Positions 11,901-20,694 are shown, counted from the stretch's first letter. The stretch is DNA of 64,000 bases from Asaia krungthepensis NRIC 0535 (GCF_025995175.1 NZ_BAPV01000004.1:248001-312000), one strand, 5' to 3'. Program-made: numbers and translations. The notes: generated by a model from the letters alone, not told the origin.

Positions 11901-12089
11901 ACGCCCGGACATATCCTCCGGCATGAGGCCCAGATACGACCACACGATCGCGACGACCGGAATATTGATGTTCGGGAATACGTCTGTCGGCGTCTTGATG
12001 ACCGATCTGACGCCGAAAATCACGATGAAGATGGACAGGACAACGAAGGTATAGGGGCGCTTGAGCGCGGTGATAACAACCTGATTCAT
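8919..12089 (-). CDS. RND multidrug efflux permease (AcrB/HAE1-like)
   Basis: This 1056-residue inner-membrane proton/drug antiporter has the 12-helix RND layout, with two large periplasmic loops after TM1 and TM7. The proton-relay aspartate pair is present in TM4 (GILVDDATVMIEN, Asp402-Asp403). It starts MNQVVITALKRPYTFVVLSI, as in the efflux subgroup whose substrates range from drugs to solvents. It is the promoter-proximal gene of the operon; 232 bases containing several palindromes separate it from the histidine kinase gene. Substrate cannot be read from sequence. Confidence 0.95.
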   Translation of the reverse strand: MNQVVITALKRPYTFVVLSIFIVIFGVRSVIKTPTDVFPNINIPVVAIVWSYLGLMPEDMSGRVVYYYERTLTTTVNNIEHIESGSYYGRGIVKVYFQPGTDTSVAQTQITSVSQTVIKQLPTGATPPLILAYNASSVPVLTLQINSDKLNGSELYNMASNLIRPQLVSVPGVSIPNPYGGLAPYITVDIDPSKLMAHNLSAVDVSTALNKQNIVLPAGDQRIGPFDYMVRTNAQPREVETFNNLPIKQVGNAVVYLRDVAHVHRGGPPQANMVLVKGRQAVMMVIMKSGDASTLDVVAGVKKLLPQVIDTLPKGTSIKILTDASGFVKDSVEDVVREMIIAALLTSLAVLLFLGSWRSTLIVATSIPLAILCSVIGLSLAGQSINVMTLGGLALAVGILVDDATVMIENIDAHLEMGKDLEMAIIDAANQIVVPTFVSTTCICIVWLPLFELTGVAGWLFMPMAEAIIFAMIASFILSRTLVPTMANWMLAAQVAAHEHGDDGREPGFFGRFQRGFESGFFRFRERYKIVLGGLIEERKKFVPFFMAVSILSSGLYFFVGEDFFPEIKSGTLQLHMRAPIGTRLEESGKISVLIEKKMHEVLPGQIDAVLNNCGLPFSQLNQAFIPTPTVGTEDCDITVSLKNDESPTAEYRRKIRAALIEAFPGTQITFQPADLTAKILNFGLPAPLDVQVVGRDLYGNFAFAKKLRRKLATIPGITDVSIQQPMTQPTLSINAKRSFALGTGITEQNIAQNALVVLSGSAQVGQVYYLNSSGVAQLIDVQTPANYLQTLNDLKTVPIDRGDGNPTNAQPQLLGALSEIEQTGTPAEVAHYNIMPVFDIYAANENIDLGTVARSVQDVADSMKSELPRGSHLVVRGQAVTMTDAYSQLIVGLAMSITLVYLIIVVNFQSWLDPFVIITALPGALGGIAWSLFLTHTSLSVPALTGAIMCMGTATANAILVVSFARERMEIHGDALKAALEAGYERIRPVLMTALAMIIGMVPMSMSNSDNAPIGKAVIGGLIVATAATLLFVPCVFAIVHYRKPHERGDEGAHA

Positions 12090-12147
12090 GCCATCGACCC
12101 ATCACCCAGTCCGGCTACCACCCTATGCCTGTGCGCGTAACCCGGCA

Positions 12148-12160
12148 TGGAGTGACTCCA
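12148..12160. promoter_or_regulatory. 13-bp palindrome upstream of the RND operon
   Basis: A perfect inverted repeat TGGAGT-G-ACTCCA lies about 60 bases upstream of the permease start. Possible operator; no known regulator assigned. Confidence 0.25.
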
Positions 12161-12234
12161 TCCGTTTCCCGATATCATCAAGCAGGTTCCTTTTTCTGTT
12201 ACAGCCAGACATACAAATCCAGCCGGGGGCGACA

Positions 12235-12267
12235 AGGAAAATTCCTTTTAAGTTCCGTTCTGGAACG
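12235..12267. promoter_or_regulatory. paired palindromes upstream of the RND operon
   Basis: Two adjacent perfect inverted repeats occur here: AAGGAA-AA-TTCCTT (12235-12248) and GTTCC-GTTCT-GGAAC (12253-12267). Their centres are about 18 bases apart, in the gap between the two-component genes and the pump. They may be operators for this operon. The regulator is not identified. Confidence 0.3.
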
Positions 12268-12321
12268 ACCTTTCATCGTGCTGTCACAACCTGCGCTTCC
12301 TGTCTGAGGGGGCAGTGCAGA

Positions 12322-13740
12322 TCAGGCCGGGTCCGGGCTGCCAGAAACCTGAAAGGTCATCTCGAAAGCACAGCCTTTGGCGGCTGTGGTCCCGTCGCCA
12401 TCCGCAATGGCCAGTTCCACACCATGCAGCCGCAGGATCGCCATGACCAGACTGAGCCCGAGCCCGCTCCCCGGCACGTGACGGCTTTTATCCGAACGAT
12501 AGAAACGCCCCAGCACGGCCTCTCGTTCCGCCTCCGGAATACCGATACCGGTATCCGCAACGCGCAGATTGATCACGCTTGGGCCGGGCGTGGCCGATAC
12601 GGTGACATGACCGCCTGGGGGCGTGAATTTCATGGCGTTATCGAGAAGATTGGCCAGAACCTCGACCAGCAGATCGCGATCCCCGAAGGTGACAAGCGTA
12701 TCGCTTGCGGGCTCGGCCACAACCAGACTGGTCAGGACAAGACCATTCGTTTCGGCAATCGGCTCGTACAGATCGACGATATCAGCCACCAGATCGCCGA
12801 GATTCACATAGGCAAATCCTGCGCGACGCCGCCCATTTTCGATTTCGCCAATGCGCAGAAGCGCCGTGATAACCGAGAAACATTGATCCAGATCCTGAGT
12901 CGCCTGCTCGATGACGGAATTCAGATAATCCGCGTCATGCGGGCTCGATGTCGCCCTCTCGAGCCGCGCCCTCACGCGTGAGAGCGGTGTGCGCAGATCA
13001 TGGGCGATGTCATTGCCGACGTCGCGTATCTCATCCATCAGATGCTCGAGGCGGTCCAGCATGCGATTGACCGACCCGGCAAGACGCTCGAGTTCATCGC
13101 GCTCACGCCCGGCGGGCAGACGTTCATGCACATCGCCCTGCATGATGCGGTCTATCGCCTCGTGCATGGTCTTGACGCGGGCCAGAGCGCGGTGGCTGAG
13201 CACGACCCCGGTCAATAACGCGAACATCACCACCGGAAAAACCGACAGCAGCGCGCCACGGCGGATCATGTAATGCAGTTCGGAAAGCAGGTGCAGCGAG
13301 TGCGCCAGCACCAGAATACGCCCGCCTGGCACCTTCACGGCGAGAAACCGCATTTCATAAGGCGCGTCATCGGTGGGGGAGAGTGTCAGACGATGGACCT
13401 TGCCATCCACCGTCAACCCCTCAGGCCATGCCTTCAGATCGCCTGCGATATGATGGTAATGCCCGTCGAACAGTCCAACCCAGTTGATCACCACGCGCAA
13501 TTCGTTGCTGGCGCGTTCACGCACCTGATATTCGAGACGCTCCGGGGTTTCCTGCACCAGCACATCGGCCTCACGATGCAGGATCCCGCTGGAGCGCTCG
13601 GATTCGAAATGCGTCATCTGCACGAACAGCAGAACGAATTGCAGCACCATGCCGCCGATAATGGCGGCCACAAAGGCAAGGGTCAGCCGGAACGTGGCCG
13701 TGCGGAGAACGCCGAAGCGTGACGTATCAGTGAGAGACAC
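12322..13740 (-). CDS. sensor histidine kinase (OmpR-system partner)
   Basis: This 472-residue membrane kinase has TM1 at about residues 18-42, a periplasmic sensor region of about 120 residues, and TM2 at about 165-185. HAMP (about 186-240), the HisKA box DIAHDLRTPLSRVRAR with phospho-accepting His247, and an HATPase domain with the N-box NLLDNAMKF and GSGLGLSL follow. It overlaps the response regulator gene by 14 bases and is followed by the RND pump genes in the same direction, so control of the pump is likely but inferred. The sensor region resembles no ligand domain I recognise. Confidence 0.93.
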   Translation of the reverse strand: MSLTDTSRFGVLRTATFRLTLAFVAAIIGGMVLQFVLLFVQMTHFESERSSGILHREADVLVQETPERLEYQVRERASNELRVVINWVGLFDGHYHHIAGDLKAWPEGLTVDGKVHRLTLSPTDDAPYEMRFLAVKVPGGRILVLAHSLHLLSELHYMIRRGALLSVFPVVMFALLTGVVLSHRALARVKTMHEAIDRIMQGDVHERLPAGRERDELERLAGSVNRMLDRLEHLMDEIRDVGNDIAHDLRTPLSRVRARLERATSSPHDADYLNSVIEQATQDLDQCFSVITALLRIGEIENGRRRAGFAYVNLGDLVADIVDLYEPIAETNGLVLTSLVVAEPASDTLVTFGDRDLLVEVLANLLDNAMKFTPPGGHVTVSATPGPSVINLRVADTGIGIPEAEREAVLGRFYRSDKSRHVPGSGLGLSLVMAILRLHGVELAIADGDGTTAAKGCAFEMTFQVSGSPDPA

Positions 13741-14452
13741 GCAGCATGAACCCCGACCCGCGGATACTGTGGATCAGGGGAGTCTCACCCGTGCCATCGA
13801 CCTTGCGCCGCAGCTTGCCGATATGGACATCGACCAGATTGGTCTGGGGGATGAAGCGGTAATTCCACACATCCTCAAGCAGCATGGTGCGTGTCAGGAC
13901 CTGGTTGGGGCGACGCATCAGATATTCGAGCAGGCGAAATTCGCGTGGTAACAATTCGATATCCCGCCCCTCGCGCGTCACGGTGCGATCGATCAGATCC
14001 ATGTCCAGCGGACCGACGCGTAATGTCGTGGCGCGGGTGTCATTCGGGCGACGAAGCAGCGCCTCGATACGCGCTACCAGCTCGTCCATGGCGAAAGGCT
14101 TCGTGAGATAGTCATCTCCACCGGCCTTGAGACCGGTCACACGATCATCCACAGCGGAAAGCGCGGAAAGGACGAGCACGGGGGACTGGACATTCTGGCC
14201 GCGCAGCTTCTCGATTACGGAGAGCCCGTCGAGCAGCGGCAGCATGCGGTCGAGCACCATGAGGTCATAGGCTTCGCTCGTTGCGGCCTCCAGACCAGCC
14301 TGACCCGTCGAAACGTGGGAAACCGAAAATCCGCGCGCTGCGAGCTCCTCGACCACCTCTTTCGCCAGCGTATCGTCGTCCTCGACAAACAGGATACGCG
14401 CCTTGGAGGGCACCTCGAGCGGGACAATAGAGGGGCTGTGATCCGGTATCAT
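13727..14452 (-). CDS. OmpR/PhoB-family response regulator
   Basis: This 241-residue regulator has a receiver domain (residues 18-130) with the acidic pair Asp25/Asp26, phospho-acceptor Asp68 (LMVLDRMLP) and the conserved Lys in DDYLTKPF. A winged-helix DNA-binding domain follows (REFRLLEYLMRRPNQVLTR). The extra 16-residue N-terminus before KARILFVEDDD suggests the real start might be slightly downstream, but no better site is obvious. It is the first gene of the operon with the kinase and probably controls the downstream efflux operon. Confidence 0.93.
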   Translation of the reverse strand: MIPDHSPSIVPLEVPSKARILFVEDDDTLAKEVVEELAARGFSVSHVSTGQAGLEAATSEAYDLMVLDRMLPLLDGLSVIEKLRGQNVQSPVLVLSALSAVDDRVTGLKAGGDDYLTKPFAMDELVARIEALLRRPNDTRATTLRVGPLDMDLIDRTVTREGRDIELLPREFRLLEYLMRRPNQVLTRTMLLEDVWNYRFIPQTNLVDVHIGKLRRKVDGTGETPLIHSIRGSGFMLRVSH

Positions 14453-14499
14453 GAAGTCCTCTGTGCCGAAACATGGCCCGTTTCGATAGTAAATTCCGC

Positions 14500-15768
14500 T
14501 TAAAGCTCGTCCAGAGTTTCAAGGTCGTCACCCGAAGCCTGCCCGTCAAGACCACGCAGCTTGCGACCCAGAACACGGGTGCGCCGTCTTGCCTCATCGA
14601 TGGTGTTGCTCATGGCGCCTGCGCCGCGCGCGAGCTTTTCGAGCACGCCATCCATGCGCAGCATTTCCTGCCGGGTGAGCCCCAGAAGCCGCGCGATGGC
14701 ATCGGTGCGCTCTTCAAGCGCCAAAGTCACATAACCGAGATGAACGGTGCGCAGCAGGGCGGGGATAAGCGATGGCCCCATGACAATGACCCGATGGATA
14801 CGCCCCACCTCGTCGATCAACCCCGGTATGCGGGCGACCTCCATATAAAGCCCATCGGTCGGCAGATAGAGGACGGCGAACTCGACCGTCAGCGGCGGGT
14901 GGATATATTTCTCGGCGATCTTGCGCGCCTCAAGGCGCACGGCATTATCGAGAGCACGGCGCGCGATGCGTTCGGCCGACGGATCGGCACGGTCCACAGC
15001 ATCGAGCAGACGCTCATAGGCCTCGGTCGGAAACTTGCTGTCGATTGGCAGTCGGGGCGGCACGGCGCTGCGGACTGGCATGCGAAGGGCGAATTCAACC
15101 ACCTCACTCCCCTCGCCGATCCGGAAATTACTGTCATAGGAACCGCTTGGCAGGATATCGTCGAGGATGGCGCGTAATTGTGCCTCGCCCCAGCCGCCGC
15201 GCGTCTTCACGTTGCCGAACAGACGCTTCAGATCGCCAATCTGCGCGGTGACCGCAGAGACCTCTCCTATGGCCTTCTGCATGGCCGCAATCTGCTCGAC
15301 CACGCGCTGGAATGAGGTCTGCATCTGCTTTTCGACCGTCACGTGCAACTGCTCACTGACCGAGGCCCGGATTTGGGTCAGTTGCTCGGCATTCTCGCGC
15401 ATCATCTCCCGCAGCATTTCGCCCTGAGCCAGTCTTGACTCAGACAGATCCTGTCCCAGACGCTGGCTCAGCGTGGCCAGCCTGTCCGCGACGTCGCTGC
15501 GCTGCTGTTCCAGACGTGAAACCAGGACACGCTCGGTTTCCATCAAGGCCGTGCGATGGAACTCACCCTCTGCCCCGCGTTCGGCGGCATCGCGTTCGAG
15601 AAGCACATAGATGCGCGAGAGAAGGTCGCGATCCGTTCCGCGGCGCGAAAGGCGCGACCAGAGAAAAACGGCCACGGCCAGCGTGAGCGCGGCAACAAGC
15701 CAAGGGAAAAAACTGAAGAAATCCTGCGACAATTCGGGCTCCGTATCTGGCTCCCAGCATAGGAACAA
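14500..15768 (-). CDS. rmuC: DNA recombination protein RmuC
   Basis: This 422-residue protein is thought to limit inversions and rearrangements at repeats and has a nuclease-like fold. One N-terminal membrane segment (about residues 18-37) precedes a long coiled coil (about 50-175). The RmuC core follows, including GNVKTRGGWGEAQLRAIL and LPIDSKFPTEAYERLLDA, with VILPTDGLYMEVAR-like strands after it. Length fits the family. The upstream neighbour is a small lipoprotein gene and it is probably transcribed alone. Biochemical role remains poorly defined in general. Confidence 0.9.
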   Translation of the reverse strand: MFLCWEPDTEPELSQDFFSFFPWLVAALTLAVAVFLWSRLSRRGTDRDLLSRIYVLLERDAAERGAEGEFHRTALMETERVLVSRLEQQRSDVADRLATLSQRLGQDLSESRLAQGEMLREMMRENAEQLTQIRASVSEQLHVTVEKQMQTSFQRVVEQIAAMQKAIGEVSAVTAQIGDLKRLFGNVKTRGGWGEAQLRAILDDILPSGSYDSNFRIGEGSEVVEFALRMPVRSAVPPRLPIDSKFPTEAYERLLDAVDRADPSAERIARRALDNAVRLEARKIAEKYIHPPLTVEFAVLYLPTDGLYMEVARIPGLIDEVGRIHRVIVMGPSLIPALLRTVHLGYVTLALEERTDAIARLLGLTRQEMLRMDGVLEKLARGAGAMSNTIDEARRRTRVLGRKLRGLDGQASGDDLETLDEL

Positions 15769-15969
15769 AATAGGATCAACGAAAGCCGTTTCCCTGTCGT
15801 TGGGAAGGTCATCTCCGCAAGGTCGCGCACATGACGAGCCGATTGGAGACGGGAGAGGCGGGTCGCCGCGTTACCGGACTGAAGCGCCCCTTAGGGCAGA
15901 GCCACACCGGGAGCGCCTGCACCTGCCTGAAAAATGCCGCGACAAGATAGCCTGTCCTGTCGCGGATAC

Positions 15970-15988
15970 GATCCCGTCACACGGGATC
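15970..15988. terminator. hairpin downstream of the small lipoprotein gene
   Basis: A perfect 8-bp stem GATCCCGT-CAC-ACGGGATC lies 11 bases past the lipoprotein stop. A second, weaker stem (GCGACA...TGTCGC, near 15935-15960) follows. Neither has a U-run, so factor-dependent or weak termination is likely. Confidence 0.4.
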
Positions 15989-15998
15989 GCTGGCAGGA

Positions 15999-16250
15999 TC
16001 AAGGCTGGTGGATATTGCCGTAGGAGGCTGCGCCGATACCCGGGCAGGAACAAGGGTTACCCAGCGGCACCTGCGTCGGCATCTTGCAGGTGTAGATCCC
16101 GGCCTTGCAGGTATAGCCATAGCCAACCACCTGCATCCCCGGCGGGGTCGGGCCCGGAGCGGCCGTGCCGGAACAGGCGGCGAGCAGCGACAAAGCCGCC
16201 AGCCCTCCCAGGACGCGGGCGGAACGGCGGAGCGGTGCGGGAGCATTCAT
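15999..16250 (-). CDS. small lipoprotein, function unknown
   Basis: An 83-residue product starting at 16250. An AGAGG ribosome site lies 9 bases upstream. The signal peptide ends in the lipobox SLLAAC with Cys at about residue 25, and the mature part is only about 58 residues. It is rich in Gly, Pro and Cys (GYTCKAGIYTCKMP, CSCPGIGAA), with four cysteines besides the lipid-bearing one. A longer in-frame reading up to 16502 overlaps the PfpI gene and lacks support, so I chose the signal-peptide start. It is probably envelope-anchored. I do not recognise the family. Confidence 0.72.
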   Translation of the reverse strand: MNAPAPLRRSARVLGGLAALSLLAACSGTAAPGPTPPGMQVVGYGYTCKAGIYTCKMPTQVPLGNPCSCPGIGAASYGNIHQP

Positions 16251-16374
16251 AGGATCGTTACCTCTTTGTTTGCGGGCCGGTTCCCGATCGAGCCTGCCCT
16301 GCCCGGGCAGAACACGATCAACCATGACACACGGCCTCCTTGCAGCGCAGAACGGCCGAGAATAAGGGCGGTTT

Positions 16375-16911
16375 TCAGGCGGATTTGTCACGATATTGCG
16401 CAACGAGCGCAGCGCAGAATGCTGGCAGGTCGTCCGGATTGCGCGAGGTGAGCAGATTGCCATCCACCACGGTCTCACGGTCCACCCAGTTTGCGCCCGC
16501 ATTGAGAAGATCGGTCTGGAGCGAGGGCCAAGAGGTCAGGGTACGCCCCTTCACCCCACCGGCCTCGATCAGGGTCCAGGCACCATGGCAAATGCTGGCA
16601 ATCGGCTTCTCCTGCGCCACGAAGCCGCGCAGGAACGCAATTGCGGCTTCATCGATACGAAGCGCGTCCGGATTTGTAGTCCCGCCAGGCAACAGGATAC
16701 CGGCGAAATCGAGATCGGCGGCCTCACCGATCGTCGCATTGACCGCGATTTTCGATGCAGGCGTCACGTCGCCTTCCATGGCCTGGATCTCTCCTCTCAC
16801 GGGAGAAACCACCATGGTCCTGAATCCGGCATTTTCGAGCGCCTTGCGGGGCTCGACCAACTCACATTCCTCGACTCCGTTGGTAGCGAGGATGGCAATG
16901 CACTGGCTCAT
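16375..16911 (-). CDS. DJ-1/PfpI family protein (type 1 glutamine-amidotransferase fold)
   Basis: This 178-residue enzyme is of the PfpI/YhbO type. The nucleophile elbow IASICHGAW places Cys108-His109 at the active site, and Glu14/Glu15 near the N-terminus fits the conserved acidic partner. The family includes stress proteins reported to act on glyoxal/methylglyoxal adducts or as proteases; the activity here is inferred. I chose the start at MSQCIAILAT because an AGGAG site sits 9 bases upstream; the open frame continues 45 bases further without support. Neighbours are unrelated housekeeping genes. Confidence 0.88.
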   Translation of the reverse strand: MSQCIAILATNGVEECELVEPRKALENAGFRTMVVSPVRGEIQAMEGDVTPASKIAVNATIGEAADLDFAGILLPGGTTNPDALRIDEAAIAFLRGFVAQEKPIASICHGAWTLIEAGGVKGRTLTSWPSLQTDLLNAGANWVDRETVVDGNLLTSRNPDDLPAFCAALVAQYRDKSA

Positions 16912-17055
16912 GAAACGCACTCCTGATGCCCTTGACCGGGCAGATATGATCGTCATGCCAAGACGCGGTACAGGCGCTGCGGTTCGATCTGCCCTTCAGC
17001 AGTTCAGGTCATGGCCCTGAGCCGGGAGATTCACCTCATCCTTCAGAGCCTGAGC

Positions 17056-18234
17056 TCACCGCCTTGCGGCAATCGCCCTTCCGGCGGCCACGCCACTCGA
17101 CCATGCCCACTGGAAATTATAGCCACCCAGCCACCCTGTCACGTCAACCGCCTCGCCTATGGCGAAAAGGCCTGGCACGTCGCGGGATTCGAGCGTCTTT
17201 GATAAAAGGGCACGCGTATCGATACCGCCCTTCATCACCTCGGCCTTGGCATAGCCCTCTGTACCCGACAGGCGCGGCCGCCACCGTCCGATTTGCTCCG
17301 CCAGAGCGATGATCCGCTTGTCGGGAAGATTGGCGAGTGTGCAATCGAGATCGGCCAGGGTGTTGCTTGCAATATGACGTGCAAGGCGCTGGGGCAGATC
17401 CTGCAGCAGCGATGTGGGCTCGGCACGCGGCCGGGCCTTCTTGATCTCGCCCAGCGCGCTGCGCGCATCGCGCCCGGGCATCATGTCGATGGCAGGGGCG
17501 TCGAGCGGTCCGTCCTGATACGACGAAATCTGCAGGATGGCGGGGCCGGACAGCCCGCGATGGGTAAAGACCATGCCATCCGTGAAGCCCGTCTTGCCGA
17601 TGCTGGCACGTACCGGCAACGAAACACCGGCCAGATCGGGCAGGGGTGTTTCCAAGGTCAGCGGCACCAGCCCGGGGACAGTCTTGACAATCTCCAGGCC
17701 GAATTGCCGTGCAATCCTCAGGGAAAGATCCGATGCGCCGAGCTTGGGGATGGAGAGGCCGCCTGTAGCGAGCACAAGAGATCGCGCCTGCACCTCGCCC
17801 GCATCCGTCTGGACACGGAAGACGTCACCTGCCGTCACACCCCGTATGGGGGTGTTGAAGCGCAACACGCAGCCTTCGGCCTCACGGAGCAGCAGGCTCA
17901 CGATATCCCGTGCAGACTCCGAACAGAAAAGCTGGCCCTCTGCCTTTTCCTGCCAGCCAATCCCGTGTCGCTCGACCAGTGCCAGGAAGTCCCGCGGCGT
18001 ATAACCCGCCAGGGCCGAGCGCATGAAATGCCGATTGGCGGAGAGAAAATTCTCGGCCTTCGCATCCAGATTGGTGAAGTTGCAGCGTCCGCCCCCGGAA
18101 ATCAGGATCTTGCGTCCCGGTTCCGCAGCATGATCGAGCACCACGACAGATGCCCCGCCTTTGCGCGCCGTCGCAGCCGCCATCAGCCCCGCCGCTCCCG
18201 CGCCGAGAATGGCGGCGTCAAAAACCTCGTTCAT
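17056..18234 (-). CDS. HI0933/BaiN-type NAD(P)/FAD-dependent oxidoreductase
   Basis: This 392-residue flavoprotein has the N-terminal dinucleotide fold (AAILGAGAAGLMAAA, residues 8-22), the family signature GRKILISGGGRCNFTN, and the C-terminal FAD-contact stretch GEAVDVTGWLGGYNFQWAW. Members are widespread and mostly uncharacterised; a few act as flavin-dependent reductases. It lies 15 bases upstream of the GST gene's stop in a co-directional pair, so co-transcription is likely. Substrate unknown. Confidence 0.88.
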   Translation of the reverse strand: MNEVFDAAILGAGAAGLMAAATARKGGASVVVLDHAAEPGRKILISGGGRCNFTNLDAKAENFLSANRHFMRSALAGYTPRDFLALVERHGIGWQEKAEGQLFCSESARDIVSLLLREAEGCVLRFNTPIRGVTAGDVFRVQTDAGEVQARSLVLATGGLSIPKLGASDLSLRIARQFGLEIVKTVPGLVPLTLETPLPDLAGVSLPVRASIGKTGFTDGMVFTHRGLSGPAILQISSYQDGPLDAPAIDMMPGRDARSALGEIKKARPRAEPTSLLQDLPQRLARHIASNTLADLDCTLANLPDKRIIALAEQIGRWRPRLSGTEGYAKAEVMKGGIDTRALLSKTLESRDVPGLFAIGEAVDVTGWLGGYNFQWAWSSGVAAGRAIAARR

Positions 18235-18249
18235 CGATATCCTGACTCC

Positions 18250-18918
18250 TCAGAAATCGAGATCGGCATAATGCGCGGGGGGATTGAACCCGTTGACCCG
18301 GTCATTGAGCAAGGAGCGGAAGCTCGGTCGCGATTTCATGCGCGCATACCAGTCCTTGGCCGCCGGGGCCTTGGACCAGTCGATATCGCCAATATAGTCC
18401 AGGCAGGAAAGATGCGCAGCCGCCGCAAAATCCGCCATGGAGAGCATGTTGCCCGCCAGCCAGGCACGCGTCTCGGCCAGCCAGCCGATATAATCGAGAT
18501 GGAAGCGCATATTGGCATAGCCCGCGCGCAAGGCGGTACCGTCGGGATTGCCCCGCCCGGCCAGACGCTTGTCCACCTTCTCGCCCAGCAGATTGCGCGA
18601 GACTTCATGGCCGAACTTGCCCTCGAACCATGCCATGAGACGCCTGACCTCGACACGTTCGGCAAGGGTTCGCCCCATGAGCGGGGTATCGGGATAGGCT
18701 TCCTCGAGATACTCGCAGATCACCCAGGCATTCGGAATCGACAACCCGTTCTCCTCGACCAGCAGGGGAACGTCACCCGCCGGGTTGAGCGCGAGGTAAT
18801 CAGGCCGGTTTTCCCAGACTTTCTCTGTCTTGGGTTCATAAGGTAACCGTTTCTCGGCGAGAACGAGCCTGACCTGACGGCTTTGCGGCGAGAGCGGCAG
18901 ATGATACAAAATGCGCAT
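18250..18918 (-). CDS. glutathione S-transferase family protein
   Basis: This 222-residue protein has an N-terminal thioredoxin-like domain (MRILYHLPLSPQSRQVRLVL, then AGDVPLLVEENG at about residues 47-58) and an all-helical C-terminal domain (about 85-220). Arg/Ser near the first turn fits a beta-class-like GST, although the catalytic residue cannot be fixed by eye. It shares an operon with the flavoprotein downstream and is divergent from minC with a gap of about 100 bases. Confidence 0.85.
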   Translation of the reverse strand: MRILYHLPLSPQSRQVRLVLAEKRLPYEPKTEKVWENRPDYLALNPAGDVPLLVEENGLSIPNAWVICEYLEEAYPDTPLMGRTLAERVEVRRLMAWFEGKFGHEVSRNLLGEKVDKRLAGRGNPDGTALRAGYANMRFHLDYIGWLAETRAWLAGNMLSMADFAAAAHLSCLDYIGDIDWSKAPAAKDWYARMKSRPSFRSLLNDRVNGFNPPAHYADLDF

Positions 18919-19015
18919 GCGGTATTCTTAAGCGTCTGCCCTGTTGCGAAGCAAGAGAGCTGAGCCCTCACCCCGCCCCTATTTCCGTCGACGAGCCCCA
19001 GAGCGTTCCCCCACG

Positions 19016-19765
19016 ATGACAGACCAGACGACCAGCGCCGAAACCGATCCCGCGCCCGCGAGAGCGCCCATGCGCATCAGGGCACGTGGGCGTTCCTTTC
19101 TGGCGCTCGTTCTCTCTCCTGAGGCCCCTCTCTCCGATTGGCTCCTGGGGCTCGACAACCAGATTGCGCGCTCTGTCGGGTTCTTCGCCGGTCGTCCGGT
19201 GATTCTCGATCTCGGTCTCGTCACCCAGGATGCCGAGGGCCTCGAGGGATTGCAGGCAGAGCTGATCGCCCGTGGCATACACATGATCGGTCTCGAAGGG
19301 GCTGACAGAAGCTGGAGCCAGCTCGATCACTGGGACTGGCCCGCATCGCTCGAGGGAGGGCGCGCCAGCGGTACGGTGGAATTTCCGGAGGCCGAGAGCG
19401 ATACCCTTGACCCGGTCCTCCCCCCCACCCAGCGCGCTGAGAGTCTGATCCTCGATCGTGCCATACGGTCGGGGCAGTCGGTCATGCATCTGGACGGCGA
19501 TATCATCGTGCTGGGCTCCGTTGCCTCCGGTGCCGAACTGATCGCCGGCGGCTCGGTGCATGTCTATGGCGCCCTGCGTGGACGGGCGATTGCCGGTGTT
19601 GGAGGCCAGCCCGGCGCCCGTATTTTTGCCAGCAGGATGCAGGCCGAATTGCTCGCCATCGACGGTTTTTACATGATTGCCGAAGAAATCGAGGCGACCC
19701 TGCATGACCAGCCCGCGCAGGCCCGGCTGGAGGAAGACAGGGTGACCGTCACAAAACTCGCCTGA
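19016..19765 (+). CDS. minC: septum site-determining protein MinC
   Basis: This 249-residue inhibitor of FtsZ assembly works with MinD. The N-terminal domain (about residues 15-110) is followed by a short linker and the C-terminal right-handed beta-helix that binds MinD (GDIIVLGSVASGAELIAGGS, then GVGGQPGARIFASRMQAELLAI). I chose MTDQTTSAET as the start; the frame stays open to 18944, but the extra residues are not conserved in character. minD follows after 113 bases. Confidence 0.93.
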   Translation: MTDQTTSAETDPAPARAPMRIRARGRSFLALVLSPEAPLSDWLLGLDNQIARSVGFFAGRPVILDLGLVTQDAEGLEGLQAELIARGIHMIGLEGADRSWSQLDHWDWPASLEGGRASGTVEFPEAESDTLDPVLPPTQRAESLILDRAIRSGQSVMHLDGDIIVLGSVASGAELIAGGSVHVYGALRGRAIAGVGGQPGARIFASRMQAELLAIDGFYMIAEEIEATLHDQPAQARLEEDRVTVTKLA

Positions 19766-19878
19766 ATGGAACTATTTGCGATCTGGCGATTGCGGCGTGA
19801 ACCCATTCCTCATTAGTATTAAATTGGCCGCACCATAGGGATTGCGGTGGTTTCCGTTTGAGTTTTGGTGGAGCGCAC

Positions 19879-20694
19879 ATGGCTAAGGTGCTGGTAGTCA
19901 CATCCGGTAAGGGCGGGGTCGGCAAGACGACCACGACAGCAGCACTGGGTGCCGCTCTCGCCCAGTCGGGTCAGAATGTCGTGGTGATCGATTTCGATGT
20001 CGGTCTGCGCAACCTCGATCTGGTCATGGGCGCCGAGCGCCGCGTCGTGTTCGACTTTATCAATGTGGTCCAGGGCGATGCCAAGCTCTCCCAGGCCCTG
20101 ATCCGCGACAAGCGCGTCGAGACGCTTTCGATCCTGCCTGCCTCGCAGACACGCGACAAGGATGCCCTGACCGCTGAAGGCGTGGCGCAGGTCATTGAAG
20201 AGCTGCGTGACAAGTTCGACTGGATCATCTGCGACAGCCCGGCAGGGATCGAGCGCGGGGCCCAGATGGCCATGTATCATGCCGATATCGCCGTGGTCGT
20301 GACCAATCCGGAAGTCAGCTCGGTGCGCGACAGCGACCGCATTATCGGCATGCTCGACAGCACGACGGAAAAAGCCAAGAACGGCGAGAAGGTTGAAAAG
20401 CACCTTCTCATGACCCGTTACGACCCGTCCCGCGCTGCAAAGGGCGAGATGCTGAATACGGAAGATGTGCTCGAAATCCTGTCCATCCCGCTTCTCGGCA
20501 TCGTCCCAGAAAGCGAGGAAGTGCTGCGCGCTTCCAACGTGGGTGCTCCGGTGACGCTCTCGAACCCCGAATCTGCTCCGGCACGGGCCTATTTCGATGC
20601 GGCGCGCCGCCTTCAGGGTGAGAAGCTGGAAATCCAGATCCCTGTTGAGCGCAAGGGGCTGCTCGACTGGCTGTTCAAGAAGAGGGTCGCATGA
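19879..20694 (+). CDS. minD: septum site-determining ATPase MinD
   Basis: This 271-residue deviant Walker-A ATPase oscillates on the inner membrane and recruits MinC. The P-loop [15 protein letters not shown] is at residues 11-25; switch regions [17 protein letters not shown] and [15 protein letters not shown] follow. The C-terminal amphipathic membrane helix ([10 protein letters not shown]) is intact. I set the start at ATG 19879, preceded by GGTGGAG; an upstream in-frame ATG-like start at 19858 would add seven uncharacteristic residues. The stop overlaps minE by 4 bases. Confidence 0.97.
   Translation: MAKVLVVTSGKGGVGKTTTTAALGAALAQSGQNVVVIDFDVGLRNLDLVMGAERRVVFDFINVVQGDAKLSQALIRDKRVETLSILPASQTRDKDALTAEGVAQVIEELRDKFDWIICDSPAGIERGAQMAMYHADIAVVVTNPEVSSVRDSDRIIGMLDSTTEKAKNGEKVEKHLLMTRYDPSRAAKGEMLNTEDVLEILSIPLLGIVPESEEVLRASNVGAPVTLSNPESAPARAYFDAARRLQGEKLEIQIPVERKGLLDWLFKKRVA

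Noticed and set aside
15999-16502. Longer 167-residue version of the small lipoprotein
   Set aside because: The extra N-terminus lies inside the PfpI gene on the same strand in another frame and precedes a complete lipoprotein signal peptide with its own ribosome site.
17293-18846. 517-residue open frame antisense to the flavoprotein and GST genes
   Set aside because: Spans two well-supported genes on the other strand and has the Arg/His-rich composition typical of shadow frames.
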